From: Lethocerus indicus
Lineage: Eukaryota; Arthropoda; Insecta; Hemiptera; Belostomatidae
Assembly (NCBI GenBank): GCA_019843655.1
Contig: JACDQD010000102.1
Coordinates: 8,441,501-8,505,500, forward strand
DNA length: 64,000 bases
Direction: 5' to 3'
Shown here: piece after piece, positions 51,303 to 64,000 of the stretch
Layout of the letters: every line of letters starts with the position of its first letter
How positions within the stretch are numbered: the stretch's first letter is position 1
Notes under the pieces: model-generated
Told to the model about the DNA's origin: nothing
The model's input: only the letters and a program-made list of their open reading frames with translations
Database searches by the model: none
Made by a program: the position numbers and the translations under genes

Positions 51303-53740
51303 CCCCGTTCTTTTTTCAATATTTCGCGATTTCTCTTTTAAATGTTTCCTAATAATTTGAATCCTGTATTTGACAAAATAAAAATGGCTCTAAAATTTCA
51401 TTAATTTATTGTTTCGCTGGTAAAGCGAAAATTAAATATTTTCACAATATTTAAGTTATGTGAATATTTAGTTCCTACTATATTTTTCCTCAGTGTAAAA
51501 CATCAACTAATTCCAACAATCACACAGAAAAGCGTACGAAAAATAATATGGAGCAAATATTGGTAGCATTATAGATTCCGCCCATTGTAGTTCCGCAACG
51601 AAATTCTTGGAAATGAACTCGGAACTCAGCCATTCTACTCAGGATACTGAAAATAATTTCGCCTGAACCTAATTCCAACCCACACAGAAGATAGACGGAC
51701 TCGCCGCTATAGCCGAGTAAATTATTATCGGGGAATATGACGTTAGACTAACTAGGCCCGGTAGTTAAAACGTATTAGGGCTAACATTACCCCTGGCCGG
51801 GTTGTTAACAACTTGGTAATAGAGCGAGTGACTTTCTTGGATCGTTCGTAGCGCATTTTACTATATCAAATGTAATGGGATCCCGAGAACAAATTTGGGA
51901 GGTTGATCAATGTCGGTTTAAAATTGGCATTAAACTCTATATATGTCCCGACTTTTGAAGCTGTTATATGTAGATAATAGCGTCTGCATAATTTATCTTC
52001 TCCGGTTTTAATTCATTCTTTCCTTTACTGTTTTTTAGCGATACTGAATAATTATTATTTTGAAAATTCATAATAATTTAGTTAGTTAATATAGTTCAAC
52101 ATTAAAATCGGCCCCTAGCGCCCTACATGGCCTCGATTCCCAACAATGCCACGATTCTCTATAAATTTGCCCCTTTTCCTCTCATTAATTTATTACAAAA
52201 ATTCCTCTTGTCTCCATTTTGGCATTTCGCCATTCTTATATGGGCAGCATTATTTCTTATTTTATTACTTACTGTCTCTTGTTTCGAATTTGAAATTGAT
52301 TGATGCAGATATTTTCTCTTAATCTGCCGACACTCCATGAAAAGTTCTGTGTGAAAAATATTTGCCCTTAAAAACTACGATTAAAAAACTGCGATTACAT
52401 GTCTCGGAGACTATCTAATTATAACAAAGTAACACCTGCGGGAGTGTCGGCATCATCTTAAAAATGGGGTCAGAACTATTTGGAATTCCAAATCGTAGAT
52501 ATTGCCTAATTTCGTAATTCCCGCCGGATATATAGTAATGGAGGGCCGGGAGGATTATAACTTTGTGCCTGGCCATTGTATTAATTTTTTATGATCGGAA
52601 AATCGTAAAGTGCGGCTTTGCTCAATACTAATTCGTCGATTAACTATGGCATTTTGTCAACAGACTTTTCCTAGTGCCCTTTCCCTAATATTTTTCGATC
52701 ATTTAATCCGGCCGGGAAAAGTTTGTACAACGGTTTAACTGCGAACTGAAATTTATTCGATATTTTCCTATTTGTTTTTGTTTCGGTGACCCGATATCTG
52801 AAGGCGTTAATTTCTGAAAAACGCACGCAATAAATATCACTTCAAGCTCCACCAGATTTATTATTCATTCTAGACAAATCGAAAAGTATCTTCGGATTTG
52901 AATGATTTAGAATGAGTCAGAAAAAACGGGAAATAAGTATACCGCATTTCTGTACAACTTGATAGAGGAAATTATATCGGAAAGGAACTTTTATTCTATT
53001 TATTATTTCAACGGCAAGTAAGTATAAATAATTTCTAAGAAACATAACAAAATATTATATATATTTCGTCGCGTGGACTCCTAGTACTGGAATTAGAAAA
53101 CTATAATGTGTTGCCTATAACTTTAAATATATTAATATTTGTTATTCATTTCAGGTGATTAATTAATCTTACATAAAAATACTGTTGTCATTCTCTAACC
53201 CAAACTGGACCACTGATGAAAGTACTTAATTTCGTCTCACCTTTCGGTATTTTACTTCATTAGAAGTAGAATTTACATAATCTTGATATCCTGAGTTGAA
53301 TTTGAATCAATTATACTGTTTTAGAAAAGCATTTTTAATATTTTTTCTTGTTCATCGATGATTCAATTAACACTATCCTATATTTTTGTTTTATGGCTGA
53401 ACTATGATATATACCAGCGACGGAATAAAATTGCAATCATTTGAAACTAGTTAAGATTATGTTATAAAAAGAAAGAAAAATTATCAATGATTTTTCGACG
53501 GTTTTTAAGTGTCTAAATTGTCGCCTTCCGTGACTAACGCCTCAGCATCGCTGGCGACTGTATTTAATAAGCGTTATTTTTTTGGTTTGTTTTATGATAA
53601 TGGGAATGTTTAATGACCGGATTGACATTGGTTTTCCTGAAATTAAATTATAAGGATCTATTTTCCATAACATAAATCAAAATACTGCTGACAAAATGAA
53701 AGCCCTGAACTCTAAATTGGTGGCACTAGTGAAATAAATG

Positions 53741-53764
53741 CTACATGCTCGCATGTAGTATCAG
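53741..53764. repeat. 8-bp hairpin overlapping the shared 14-mer
   Basis: CTACATGC, loop TC, GCATGTAG, continuing TATCAG. The right arm is part of the 14-mer also found at 51286-51299. Confidence 0.8.
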
Positions 53765-54773
53765 GTAAAATCTTTTGTACATTATTCTAATTTTAATTGT
53801 TTATAACGAACAGTTCATTTTCAATTAAGAAATAATTGAAATTTTCTATATAAAATAAAAATACTTAAGCTAACACAAAGATGTAACTAAGAAATTAGCA
53901 TTTTGATTGTAGGAATTAATGTGAGAATATAAACGAAATTATTAACTCAAGGAATACAAAATAGACTGAAAGGTACATAGTATAAGTTTTGTTTTATAAT
54001 TCTTGACAGACATTTCATAGAATGAGGGAAAGGCCATTTATGAATAAAAGATAATGCTATTAATCAATTGTGTAGAATATATTTATGCGCATGAAGATGT
54101 TTTTACATTAATTTACCTCGACAATGATGGAAAACATCCGAAATTATGATTTTCTTTCCCGATAATAAAATAATAACAAACAATTAAATTAGGCTTACGG
54201 TGTCCAAACGCGCACGAATAAACAATTAATGTACATTTTCATATTTACCTTCCGGCTGTATTAACTTAATGAAAAGCGTTTCTGGGTCCTTAATTATGGC
54301 GATTAACATTTAAAAAATACACGTACATCATTCAGTTAACGCATACTCAACCGTTATTCGCCGCCCTAATGCATACCATTCATACCCACCGTTTAATTTT
54401 TTCATCTTTCACTTTATTCTCAACAATCTTCTATTGGCATGCTTAGACCGTCTGTGTTAAGAACCACTGAAGACATTTCAAGACAAATCCTTGTTTCCCT
54501 AATTTTCCGATTTCACTGCTATAAACTGCGTTCGGGAAGAAAAAGGTATAATAAGAAGATTGAGACGGATGAGAGAAGGGAACAAATCGCAATATATTTC
54601 CACAGTAATAGCGAATACGGTCAATTTTCTGTCTTTGCTCACCTACTTTCTCGTAAAATAGATAGGTTAATATTAAGACAAATAGGAGGACACCTAAATT
54701 AGTGACAGATATAAATCATTAATTTCGAATAGAAACTTAAAATTTCCGGCAACACAGAACTAAAAATTTCGCG

Positions 54774-54850
54774 GTAGATTTCGAGTGTTTCTATCTCCTC
54801 TCGCTGGTTTAGTCTTTTGCTAAGAGGAGACAGAAACACACGAAATCTAC
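54774..54850 (+). mobile_element. Fold-back repeat copy D (arms only)
   Basis: Two 28-bp arms (54774-54801 and 54823-54850) that pair at 26 of 28 positions around a 21-nt loop, CGCTGGTTTAGTC then TTTTGCTA. The loop equals the first bases of block X in copies B and C, so this is an internally deleted member of the family. The left arm starts GTAGATTTCGAGTGTTTC; the right arm ends AACACACGAAATCTAC. Block Z follows directly. As RNA or single-stranded DNA it would form a very stable hairpin. Confidence 0.88.
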
Positions 54851-54852
54851 GG

Positions 54853-54887
54853 TATTCCAACCCCTCGCAGACCACAAAACAGGTATT
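54853..54887 (+). repeat. Block Z next to copy D
   Basis: 35 bp identical to 5126-5160. It starts two bases after the right arm. Confidence 0.88.
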
Positions 54888-55385
54888 TTAAAAATTTCGC
54901 ATTGCATATAACGAAATTTCACTTCACAGGGCAATATTTTCACTAGTTTTTTTTTGTAATTGTCTTCCTTTTATTGGGGAGCAGTGGCATTGTTTGCGCA
55001 ATTCCCATAGAAGTCTCCGGCAATCCCAGTTCGTATTAAATACCCCGTTCGCAAGCGTACACTCACAATTCGGGAGTCATTTAAAATGTAATTTTCATTT
55101 TCCCCATACTCGGAGGTCTCCCATTTTCATTTGGGTGCCGGAAATTATAAAAGGATATTTAATGAATGGTCGAACTCAATCAGTGGGGGCCTCCACCTGC
55201 CATGCTTTTCATTATTATATACCACGGCGCGGGGTATTCAATCGTCGCACAGGTTCTATATTTGAATGCCAATTAACGAGCGACAGCCACAATTCGAAAA
55301 ATCAAAATTAAATTCTGCACCGTCGTCGTCCAGACGCTTGTGGGAAGAATGCAGGAGCGAGAGAGAGAGGGATAGATAGAGATAG

Positions 55386-55422
<37 letters not shown>

Positions 55423-57550
55423 AGCCAATATTTCCCCGAAATTAATTGTTTCCCTGGTTTTGGTGGGAGGGGGCTTCCCCGCTAATTGACCCGGGGGAAA
55501 GGTTAATTGTGAATCTATAATTGAAATGAGATGGGGAGGGCACCTGTCCTCGATTGAATCAAAACGACGGTCCATTGTTGCCTCAAATTAGCAATACGAA
55601 CTATGAATTCTGCTTTTTGAATTTTATTTGCCGGATACAGATAGATACTAAAAGGAAAAAAGCAGTTTAAATTCTTAAAATGTGCAAAAAATGGTGAATA
55701 ATCCCTACTCTAAGTTGTAAATTAGTTATTTACTCGAGGTCCACTGTGCTGGTTTTGCTAATTAAATTGATAACATTTTACAATATCCAAAGTTTCATTG
55801 ATCCTGGACTGTTTCACTAAATAGCTATTGGGATACATGTCATACACTGCTTATTCCAGGAAAAGAGATTCTCGTAACTCAGAGTATCGAAGTTTTTCTG
55901 TATTAAGAAAACATACAACATTGAAAGTTTTTCTTTCATTAAAGTATTGTTGTAAGCAAGCTACTGGGGAAATTAATTAAATTATAAGATGAATTATGGA
56001 AGTGTATAATATAAACGTTTATTATGGCATATTGTTCTAAGAAACCATGTGCCTTTGATCATAATCCTGAAACTTAATCTTGTCAAATGCGTCCATTCTA
56101 CGAATTAGTCTCACCTCGCTGATCATTCGCGACGTTCCGCATGACCAATCCAGTAAATAAGACCGCCCGAATGAATGATCATAATGGAATCGGATAAGGG
56201 CCCGAGGGAGAAAAGGTACGTGCCTAATCGTCATTTAAATAACAATACCAACGTCGCCGGCGGGGAAACGAATGACTATCCGATTCGGCCGAGGGTTTCG
56301 GGTCGAAAATTTTTAACGGCATCCGGCTGAATATGCATAAGTGTTGAATGAAAAAAAAACGCGTATAAAATGCGAGGTGAGGTATCGTCGGTGGGCACGC
56401 ACCACTCTGCGTAGTGTAATTTCGAGCTTTCTGCCTCGAACACCGGTTTTTGTGAATCGATACCTCGAGCTTGTTGCGCCTTATTAATATGCCACGCTAT
56501 TGCCAGTTCGGTGTTACCGGCCCGACGGAAAAACGGAAGAAAAAACTCATCCCGATACGAGTTCCCGGAAAATAGCCGGGTGTATGATTGGGTCCGGGGG
56601 TGGTCAATATATTAACTTTATAAATCGATGATCTGTGTAATTACTGGTACGGACTCTTCAGCAGCGCTAAAGATATGGTACTCAGTAGCGGTTACCTTAT
56701 GGCTGCCAACTATTCAATGACTGGACTTATTCTTCCAAACTTCGCCATAAAATTGTCCGCCCACGTTGTGTTTGGAGCGTAAACTATGATACCTTCTATT
56801 TAAAACCGCGAAAAGGGCCCCGAAACACCCGTAAATATATTGCGGATAACCAACCTTCGACCAAATGTATTCATAATTAAAATCCAATCCCGGGAAACAG
56901 TATTCAATCGACAATAGTTGGTTGGCGGTGGTGGGGAGTGCTATAAGTAAAATCGATACATACATTATCATGGCACAATTGCACCTTCCCATATATATTT
57001 TCGCACTGGAGGTCAGTATGTGGCCGAGAATTCCGGTCGAAGAACCAACTTAAGGACCGGTTTCTTTAACCCGGTTTCTTTTCCCTTTTAGAAACGCTCT
57101 GAATATTCATGGACCGTAGAAACATGAGGCGGCAAGGGTACCGAATATTTAATATTACTTCAGTTTATGATCACGCGCTTCTCGTTTATTTTATAACGCA
57201 ATTAATCGGGAGAGAAAATTTCACATTTCTGGAGACCAGAATCATCGGTTTCTATGTCTATGAGTTCGTATCATTTAATCCGAGAAATGGTTAAAGCACT
57301 AACCTAAATACGATGAAACGCCCATAAGGATAGTAAATTCCGGGAATGAGAAATAATTGAAAGTAGCAGTTATAAAGCTATAGCCAAAACTAAAGATCCC
57401 TGTTTCCGGTCAATTAGTTTTTGTAAAGGAAAAGTTCGGGGGTTTTAAATATTTTATTTATATTTAGATAAAGCGAATCCGAACCTGTATAAAACGAGGC
57501 AATAAACCATTAAGCTTTTTGAGGACGTGTATCCAGGGGTCGGGAACGAT
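54888..57550. other. No gene recognised; GA repeat inside
   Basis: Mixed composition, with the 55356-55422 GA array and GC-richer DNA at 55420-55570. No coding domain recognised. Confidence 0.58.
55356..55422. repeat. Interrupted (GA)n microsatellite
   Basis: GAGCGAGAGAGAGAGGGATA, degenerate GATA units, then about 28 bp of pure GA (55390-55417). Confidence 0.95.
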
Positions 57551-59390
57551 TCATCTAAATTTTAAACTGGGGGCGACACCGTTTAGGTATAATTCAAAGC
57601 GGGTTCCCCGCCCTTCTCTGCCCCCTTCACCGCCCTTTCCAAAGCCCCGCCGAAAGTAAACACCGGTTGTAGTAGGCCAGATAAGAAAGTTGTGGCCGAA
57701 CTGACAAATAGGCCCCGTGCTGTTGGGGGCTCCCGACTGGGTTTTTTGGTGTCGAAAAAAATGATTCATGATGGCCCGGCGTTGAGTTGCCGCCGCCCCC
57801 CGCTCGCCAACCACCCGGTGCCGTCCCCAGTGAATAATAGCACACCCAATTACATATTCACCAGCACACCACACCGCCGAAAATGTTTGAGCTTTTAAAA
57901 AAAAATGGCGAGTAATAAATGCCGAAATTGTCCATACGAATACTTCAACCACTGAACCTTTCTAATTTTGATTCGGAATCGCGTACTACTAGACGGGATA
58001 GAATCACAAAATTGCCACTCTACACTTAAAATAACCGAAATACACTTCCAATTTTCCCAAATCTGTCCGGCTTTTAATAATCGTCAGAGCGTCAAAATCT
58101 GCTATGTATGATAGAATGACAGAAAAAGAAATAATTAAAAGAAAATTCCGAAGTCATTTGCGTTAGAGTCATGTTTAGTGTTCACCTATACGCCAAATCA
58201 TTTAGACGAGTTATTACGTCAATGTATCCTGCACGTCGTTTGAATCATCAATGAAAATTTTCCATCCGTTCCACAAGACGTTTCCAATATATTTAAATGT
58301 GATGCCGTTCGTGGGGAGAAGGGCGATGGGTCCCGCAGGAAGGTTCCGCCCCTCCCACAGGACGACCGGCCCTGTTCCCAGGTTGTAGTCAGTTAATTGA
58401 GTTTTCTCATCAGCCAATTTGTTTTGTTATTATTCAACTTCGTTTTACTTTCAAATTTATGTAAACATGCCCCACTCCCCCTCGCCGCCCCATCACTCCC
58501 GGCACCTCTACTCTGCCGAAACAATGGGCCCCATCCACTTCCCTTCTTTTTATGAGATAATTTTAATATTTGAACAAAAAAGAAAATTATATTCACTAAT
58601 CACACAACTCGGATATGGTTCAAAGACTTTTGGCATATTCGCCGTTCGGAATGGGACTTTTGAATCTAAGTAAAAAATACTGTTTCGGAAACTTCCAGAG
58701 ATCAAGGAGATCTCAGTTAACAAGAGGGGAATTTCGAAATATAAAATTGAGAAGATATTTAATGCTACTTATTGACCAGTTAAAACATTAGTAATACTTT
58801 TGAACTTACATCAAATAGTGTTTATATTGCGCAAAAAATAAACTGATAGTAATGCCATTTCAAATTCCTTGTAAATAACTCTATGAATTTTGTTACATCA
58901 ATAAATAAGGAAACAATTTTAGGTTAGTGAAAGGCCTAAGTTATATATAGAGCAATTTTTTGACAGCTTAGTGGCTGTACCTTCAATAAAATACGCAGAA
59001 ATAAAATGCACTAAACAAATATGTCTTGACAGTGGAAGATATTTAATTTAATACACTACAGCTGTATTAATAATGAAGCTGTTAGTCCGTCCTCCATTGG
59101 CAGCCACCGCGGAATGCAACGGACAATGAGAAAAGTCGAAAAACATCTAATTTAGGACAAAGTGCATACAACAAATCGCAACAGAAATAGTGCTTCTAAC
59201 CCTATCGGAAACCAAAAATAACTTATTGCACGCATTCTTGAAGTGACCGAAATTCCTTCCAGTTAATATTCCTTCAATAAAGACTGGTTTCGGCAATCGT
59301 CGCAATAATTTAGTGCGCTAATCGTAAGGAGTAAACAGTCGGTCCCCGTATTACTCCCCTAACGAGTCGAACATTTAGGGGGAGAGGAAG
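57551..59390. other. No gene recognised
   Basis: A GC-rich block at 57570-57850 is open on both strands (133 codons on minus, 57551-57952) with no known domain. The rest is AT-rich. Confidence 0.55.
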
Positions 59391-61140
59391 GGAACAGGAA
59401 AAGAGACGCCGGGGAATTAGCACCGGGGGTCGAATGTTCCGGTGGGGAACGCGGTTCATCCGGGCCTATTGGGGGGAGGGGGAGGGTCTCCCTGGGGCTC
59501 ACTGCCACTACGGCTGGACTTCCTCATTCCCAGAGTAGAGGGTAAGTTCGCAACCTGCACGCCCTCCCCCTCTTTAATTTCGTTTCTTTCCACCACTCCG
59601 TTGTCGACATTTCCGTCCGTTCGGAGCTCTTTATCGCCCCTCGTCCTCTGCGCGTCTCCACCAGTCCAATTTACCGGCTTCGCTTTCCGGTCCCCGTTCT
59701 TGTTTCGCAGCGTGCATCCGCGTTTCTTAATGACACTTATTCTAACGATATTTCCTCACTCTCGTGAATTTCTTTCTCCACGTCGATCAGACATGAAATT
59801 ATAATAGTGACGGGTATTCCAGAATATCCGGGACTACAAGGCAAATATTTTAAATTATTACATATTTGTCGAGATATATTATTAAATTAAAAAGCGCGAA
59901 TCAGACTTCAACGGATAAACATCGAGCCGTTTATATAGCTTATACAGTAAATAGGCGGGATGTTCCTGCTCAGTACAGTCCCGATTTTTGGGTATCGGAA
60001 ACTTATCGCTTCAGCACGTCAGTACCACTGGATATTCCAGGGACGGGATTTTACATTTAGGGGCGGAGAATTTTCGCGACTGAGAGACAGACTGTGTGTG
60101 GGGGCGGGGAACGAGATGGTCTGCCCTGGGGGTGGCGAGGGGGGTGAGAGAGATGATTATCGTTTAAACGAACTATGAGAGGGGCGGAAGGTAGTCGCCC
60201 CAGGGCCTGTCTGCCTCTCGTGCAAGCAGCAACAGCGACACGGCACATTGGGGGGGCAGGATTCAATTACCCGGCGTGACATCTGCCCTCTGCCCTACGC
60301 TCCCTCGCCCCCACTCCCCTTCGACGCAGGTTGATTTTACAAACAAGTAACAGACCGGGGCCATTCTACCGGCAAAATCGTTTCCGAAAGAAACCTCCCA
60401 CCCCCGGACCGTTCGAGACGAACGTCATTCGGGCTTCCGCGATAATTTAATTTCATTTTATGTTACACGGCCAAAGTTAATAGTGTTATTTTAGCGTGTC
60501 GAGTAATTTAATAAGGGAGGTATTTGAATTTTTTGAGTTACAGTAAACTCCTCGATATTATTATACGTGACGTATTCAAGTTAAGTGCACTTACAGATAA
60601 ATTGCCAGGGCACAATGTACACAGTCCATCGGAGAGTAAAATGGGTGACTTAGCAATCGGGCGAGTGGACTAATAGGAGGAATAAACACGGGCCGCAATT
60701 AAACTGTCCGGAGGAGGAGAGAGGACAAATTTAACAGATTGGTGATGGTGGGGATACCTCTTCCTGTGGAAACTACGGGGGGGGGGCACCCTCGAAGTGT
60801 CGTCGGCGCCCGGAATGCCAGAGGACCGGGGGTTAATTAACCCTCCACACCCCCGGCCGCCCCTCACCACCCACCGGCTCCATAATTAATTGACTGCATT
60901 GTGCGAGTGCTCAACCCCTCCCTCTCTCCCTCTCACCCACGCCGCCGCCGCCGCCGCCACCGCCGCCGCTTACCCTTCGGCCCAAACCAGTTTGTATGTT
61001 TGTTCTGGTCACAAACATTGTTTGTTCTCTTGTACCAACAATAACTGCGCCCCGACTACCCCGCCACTCACCGGCAGTGTGAGACCAATAGCGCGAGAGA
61101 CAGGGAGAGAGTGAGTGAGAGGGGGGGAAGGGAGCGTGAA
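59391..61140. other. GC-rich blocks, no gene recognised
   Basis: GC-rich islands at 59391-59730, 60060-60320 and 60660-61130 alternate with AT-rich DNA. A four-tract G motif (G6, G5, G3, G4) is at 59471-59496, and a G10 run at 60777-60786. Open frames here (59442-59804 and others) are low-complexity. CpG is not depleted to the eye, so these could be regulatory islands; that is inference. Confidence 0.5.
60943..60969. repeat. (GCC)n trinucleotide repeat
   Basis: About nine CCG units with one CAC interruption. Confidence 0.95.
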
Positions 61141-64000
61141 AGAGAATATCACATCAATGTCATTAACCGCGTATTGTGCATAATATTAATTTGTGAGTGA
61201 TAGAACTCAAGCAATGGTCCGCTAATTACTTATGTTGTCTAAACAAAGCTTAAACCTATTAAAGGCAAAGACCAATTACGAAATAAACTTCAAAACTCTC
61301 ATTGTATGACATTATTTATTGAGCAATTAAAGCCCATTAATCCGCATAATCGTAGCGGGGAACGAATTCTTCTTCTGATATTTAATTAAACTGCATTAGT
61401 TTTCACTCGGTGGGAAAATTCCTCTGGCGGAAAGAAAATGAGCGTGGAAGGGAAATTTAAAGGTTAAATTGCTCTTTCTTCAGTTCTTTGTTCGGGGCAA
61501 GGGGAGAGAATTCCTGGGAAACTTCGTCTTTCCCGTGGAGATAGACCAACAGTTCGGGGTAAATCCCCTAAGATTTAAACGCCCGTTCGGTAGAAGATGG
61601 ACCCTCTTTAAGGTGTTTCTAATATATGTGGACTAGAATGAATGAGATATTCTGGCTCGCATTTCCCGGAGGTAGAGTTAACCTTCCAGAACAAGCCTTC
61701 TGCCACACTTAGGTAGTATACAAGTTCCCACCAACCACGTTAAGATGTATAGGAGATTAGATAAATTTCTCAATATAACAAAAATCTGAAGAAAAAGGAA
61801 ACAAAATTAATAGACATAATAACTGGATTAATCTAAGAGATTAATTTGTTGTCTGCCTAATCCGTAGGGTTAGTGCATTTTTCTTGCAATAATAAGAAAA
61901 CCAAAGTTTGCTTTTTTTCGAAACTTCTGGTTAAGTTTTAGAGTGACACTATACACTGATTTTTCCTGCTATTCGACGCATGAAATAAACGGCTGCTTTA
62001 TCAAATGTCTCCCTTTCGTTAATGGAAAACACCGTGGATTGACACTTGTCATAACATTGATGTCCGTGAGCGGGTTGGAAAAGGAGCGGAGATTTATGAA
62101 TTCGTAAATCAGTCCGACGTCCCACGTAACTAGCTGTAAATCCTTCCGCGGGCTCCTGACATTTCTGGAGCAAGCCGGATATACACGGCCGGTGAAAAGA
62201 TGCAAGAAAATCTAGCCAGGAAAGGATATATGAAATCCGAATTCATAAACTTTCACTCACTTCTATCCGCTAAAATAGATGGAATAGGTATCAAAATATT
62301 GCTTCAATTGAACGATTTTTTTATTTATTTATTTCGAGTACCTAGTGTTGAATATGAATTTATTCTTTATTTTTTATGAATTCAGATTTGATGGAACTTG
62401 ATTCAAATGAGAAAAGACTGAAATGTAAAAAGTCTGTCCATACGATTTATTTGAATCCATTTGTTCCATTAAAGTTTTATTTTTTCAATAGTTTATATTC
62501 AGTTATTCCAGCGGGTTTATTCGTATTCTGTCCGTACCAGAACCTTGTAGTAAATGGCTTCGGCCACTACATTCCTCCTTATTAGATGAGAACGCTACTA
62601 CTACTACATTATCCTCACTTATACACTTAATCATTATTACGGTATACATCCTTATAATTATAAGTACAGATGGTCTATCAGAATTTCATCCGAAGACCGT
62701 TTTCTGAGTTTTACGAAAAAAAACTCCGTTTACCCTTCGGTGACCCACCAGTAGCGCACATTTACGTTCTTTTCCATTAACTCCCCTACCGTTATTTGAT
62801 GGCACGTTCTCGGAAACAGCCCGGGAAATGTCCGAGGGAGAAAAAAGATTTCATTCCGTCGTAAGAAAATAATCGACCGGGGTATTCATTTCTGAACGGA
62901 AGAGTGACCTTATGGTCGTTAAGGAGTCGAGAAAATTCCCCCTCGATCCACCTAGTGCTTCGACTATTGCCGTTTCGAGGGCTCACTTAAATGGGCCTTG
63001 AAAACGTTTCCTTTTCCTCCCACCGATAGTGGCCCTTTAAATATACCCCGGGGGTAATTTAATTAACGTATATAATTAGCCTTGGTAGGAGGGCCCTTAA
63101 CCGACCCTTGAATTAACACTCGACAATAAAACGCCTTCATAGTCCAGCGGTTATATATACTTCAATGTACACTGTTTTCCCGACAACCGCCAATGGATTT
63201 TAACTGAAAGGCGCTTTAAGAAGTTGATTTTTTATTTCGCTCTCAATACGGTAATCTTTTATAGGAACCCAGCTTTAGTATATCTTATTAGTCATGCGTG
63301 CGATTACCAGCATAGTGGGAACATCCTCTATAAAATGAAAATAGATTCTAAAAACAGGGATTTTCATTCAGTACAGTCCATAAGTCAAGTATTCATTACG
63401 ACGTATCTCCGGATGGGCAGTGTGCGCTATATTAAAATTATTTCCTCCGTCAATCGAAGCGATTCATTACCAATTTGTTTCAAATGCGTTGTCAAATTTA
63501 CCAAAATTTCATTAAGAATTTCACTTGGTGGGAAATACAGTTAGGAGTCGCTCTGAATTGCACATACTGATAATTAGAGGCTCGTCCGTTCGATAGACCC
63601 GCTCCTCTACCTCCGAAATCGATGTCTACCCTCTGAAATTACGTTAATCGAATTGCCGTTGATAATCGAATCAGTCGGCCGTTAAGATTTTCTTTCGTAT
63701 TCCAATCGGAGGACTATCTGCACAAATAACCCAAAAAAGGGTTTCTAATGACAACGCTTAGAATATATGAGAAGAAACAATAATATGGCTATATTAATTA
63801 ACTTTTCTCCTTCATCTTATACCCGAATTTCCTCTGGTGTGTATTTAGGCGATTGAGAGCCAGATTTTACACAGAAACCATCGAAATATTCATCCCCCAC
63901 TTCAACGACCTATCCCGATTTATTCTCAGGTTGGACGCGAAAGAAAAATGCATAAATAAGTTATGCTCGCGGATCGATGGGGAAGCGTCACAACATCAGG
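61141..64000. other. No gene recognised
   Basis: AT-rich to the window end, with an 8-bp hairpin at 61827-61845 (ATTAATCT, AAG, AGATTAAT). Two overlapping minus-strand frames (61949-62205) and a plus frame (63224-63544) carry no known domain. Confidence 0.58.

Larger units (their letters stand above)
49935..54773. other. No gene recognised; hairpins inside
   Basis: One GC-rich block (50270-50580) is open in several frames on both strands. The rest, to 54773, is the most uniformly AT-rich part of the window. It contains palindromes at 51034-51050, 51267-51284 and 53741-53758 and a repeated GCATGTAGTATCAG. No coding domain seen. Confidence 0.6.

Overview
The window looks like intergenic or intronic DNA from an animal nuclear genome, most likely an insect or other arthropod. 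The evidence is the absence of any long gene-like open frame (the longest, about 213 codons, is low-complexity), many long dinucleotide microsatellites, a 5'-truncated non-LTR retrotransposon of the Jockey type, the C-terminal end of a piggyBac transposase, and a family of short fold-back repeats. Nothing bacterial (operons, dense coding, ribosome binding sites) is present. I cannot name the species.

Layout. The left edge holds the piggyBac remnant (minus strand, 50-478). Between 2.4 and 6.8 kb lie three copies (A, B, C) of a short inverted-repeat element; a fourth, reduced to little more than its two arms, is at 54.8 kb (D). A and B are inverted relative to each other around 2 kb of unassigned DNA. 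From 7 to 24 kb there is AT-rich DNA with GC-rich islands, microsatellites and hairpins, plus one exon-like block on the minus strand (18757-18873). At 24.1 kb (plus strand) and 29.7-30.3 kb (minus strand) are two copies of one LINE family. The second keeps part of a Jockey-type reverse transcriptase with frameshifts, a poly(A) end and a 9-bp target-site duplication. GA arrays lie at 25.9, 27.5, 35.1 and 55.4 kb, and TA arrays at 3.5, 11.4, 33.0 and 49.9 kb. A tandem 66-bp hairpin repeat is at 33.3 kb. Weak exon candidates on the plus strand lie at 42.1, 43.0 and 46.6 kb. The right third is mixed AT-rich DNA with GC-rich patches at 50.3, 57.6, 59.4 and 60.7-61.1 kb.

No host gene is identified with confidence. 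TAATTA/CAATTA cores recur throughout and GC-rich islands alternate with AT-rich DNA. That would fit the non-coding surroundings or long introns of a developmental gene, but this is inference. The most original signals are the fold-back family (with a conserved block outside its arms and a rearranged copy), the LINE 3'-end hairpin shared by both copies, and the tandem hairpin repeat whose period is exactly 22 codons.
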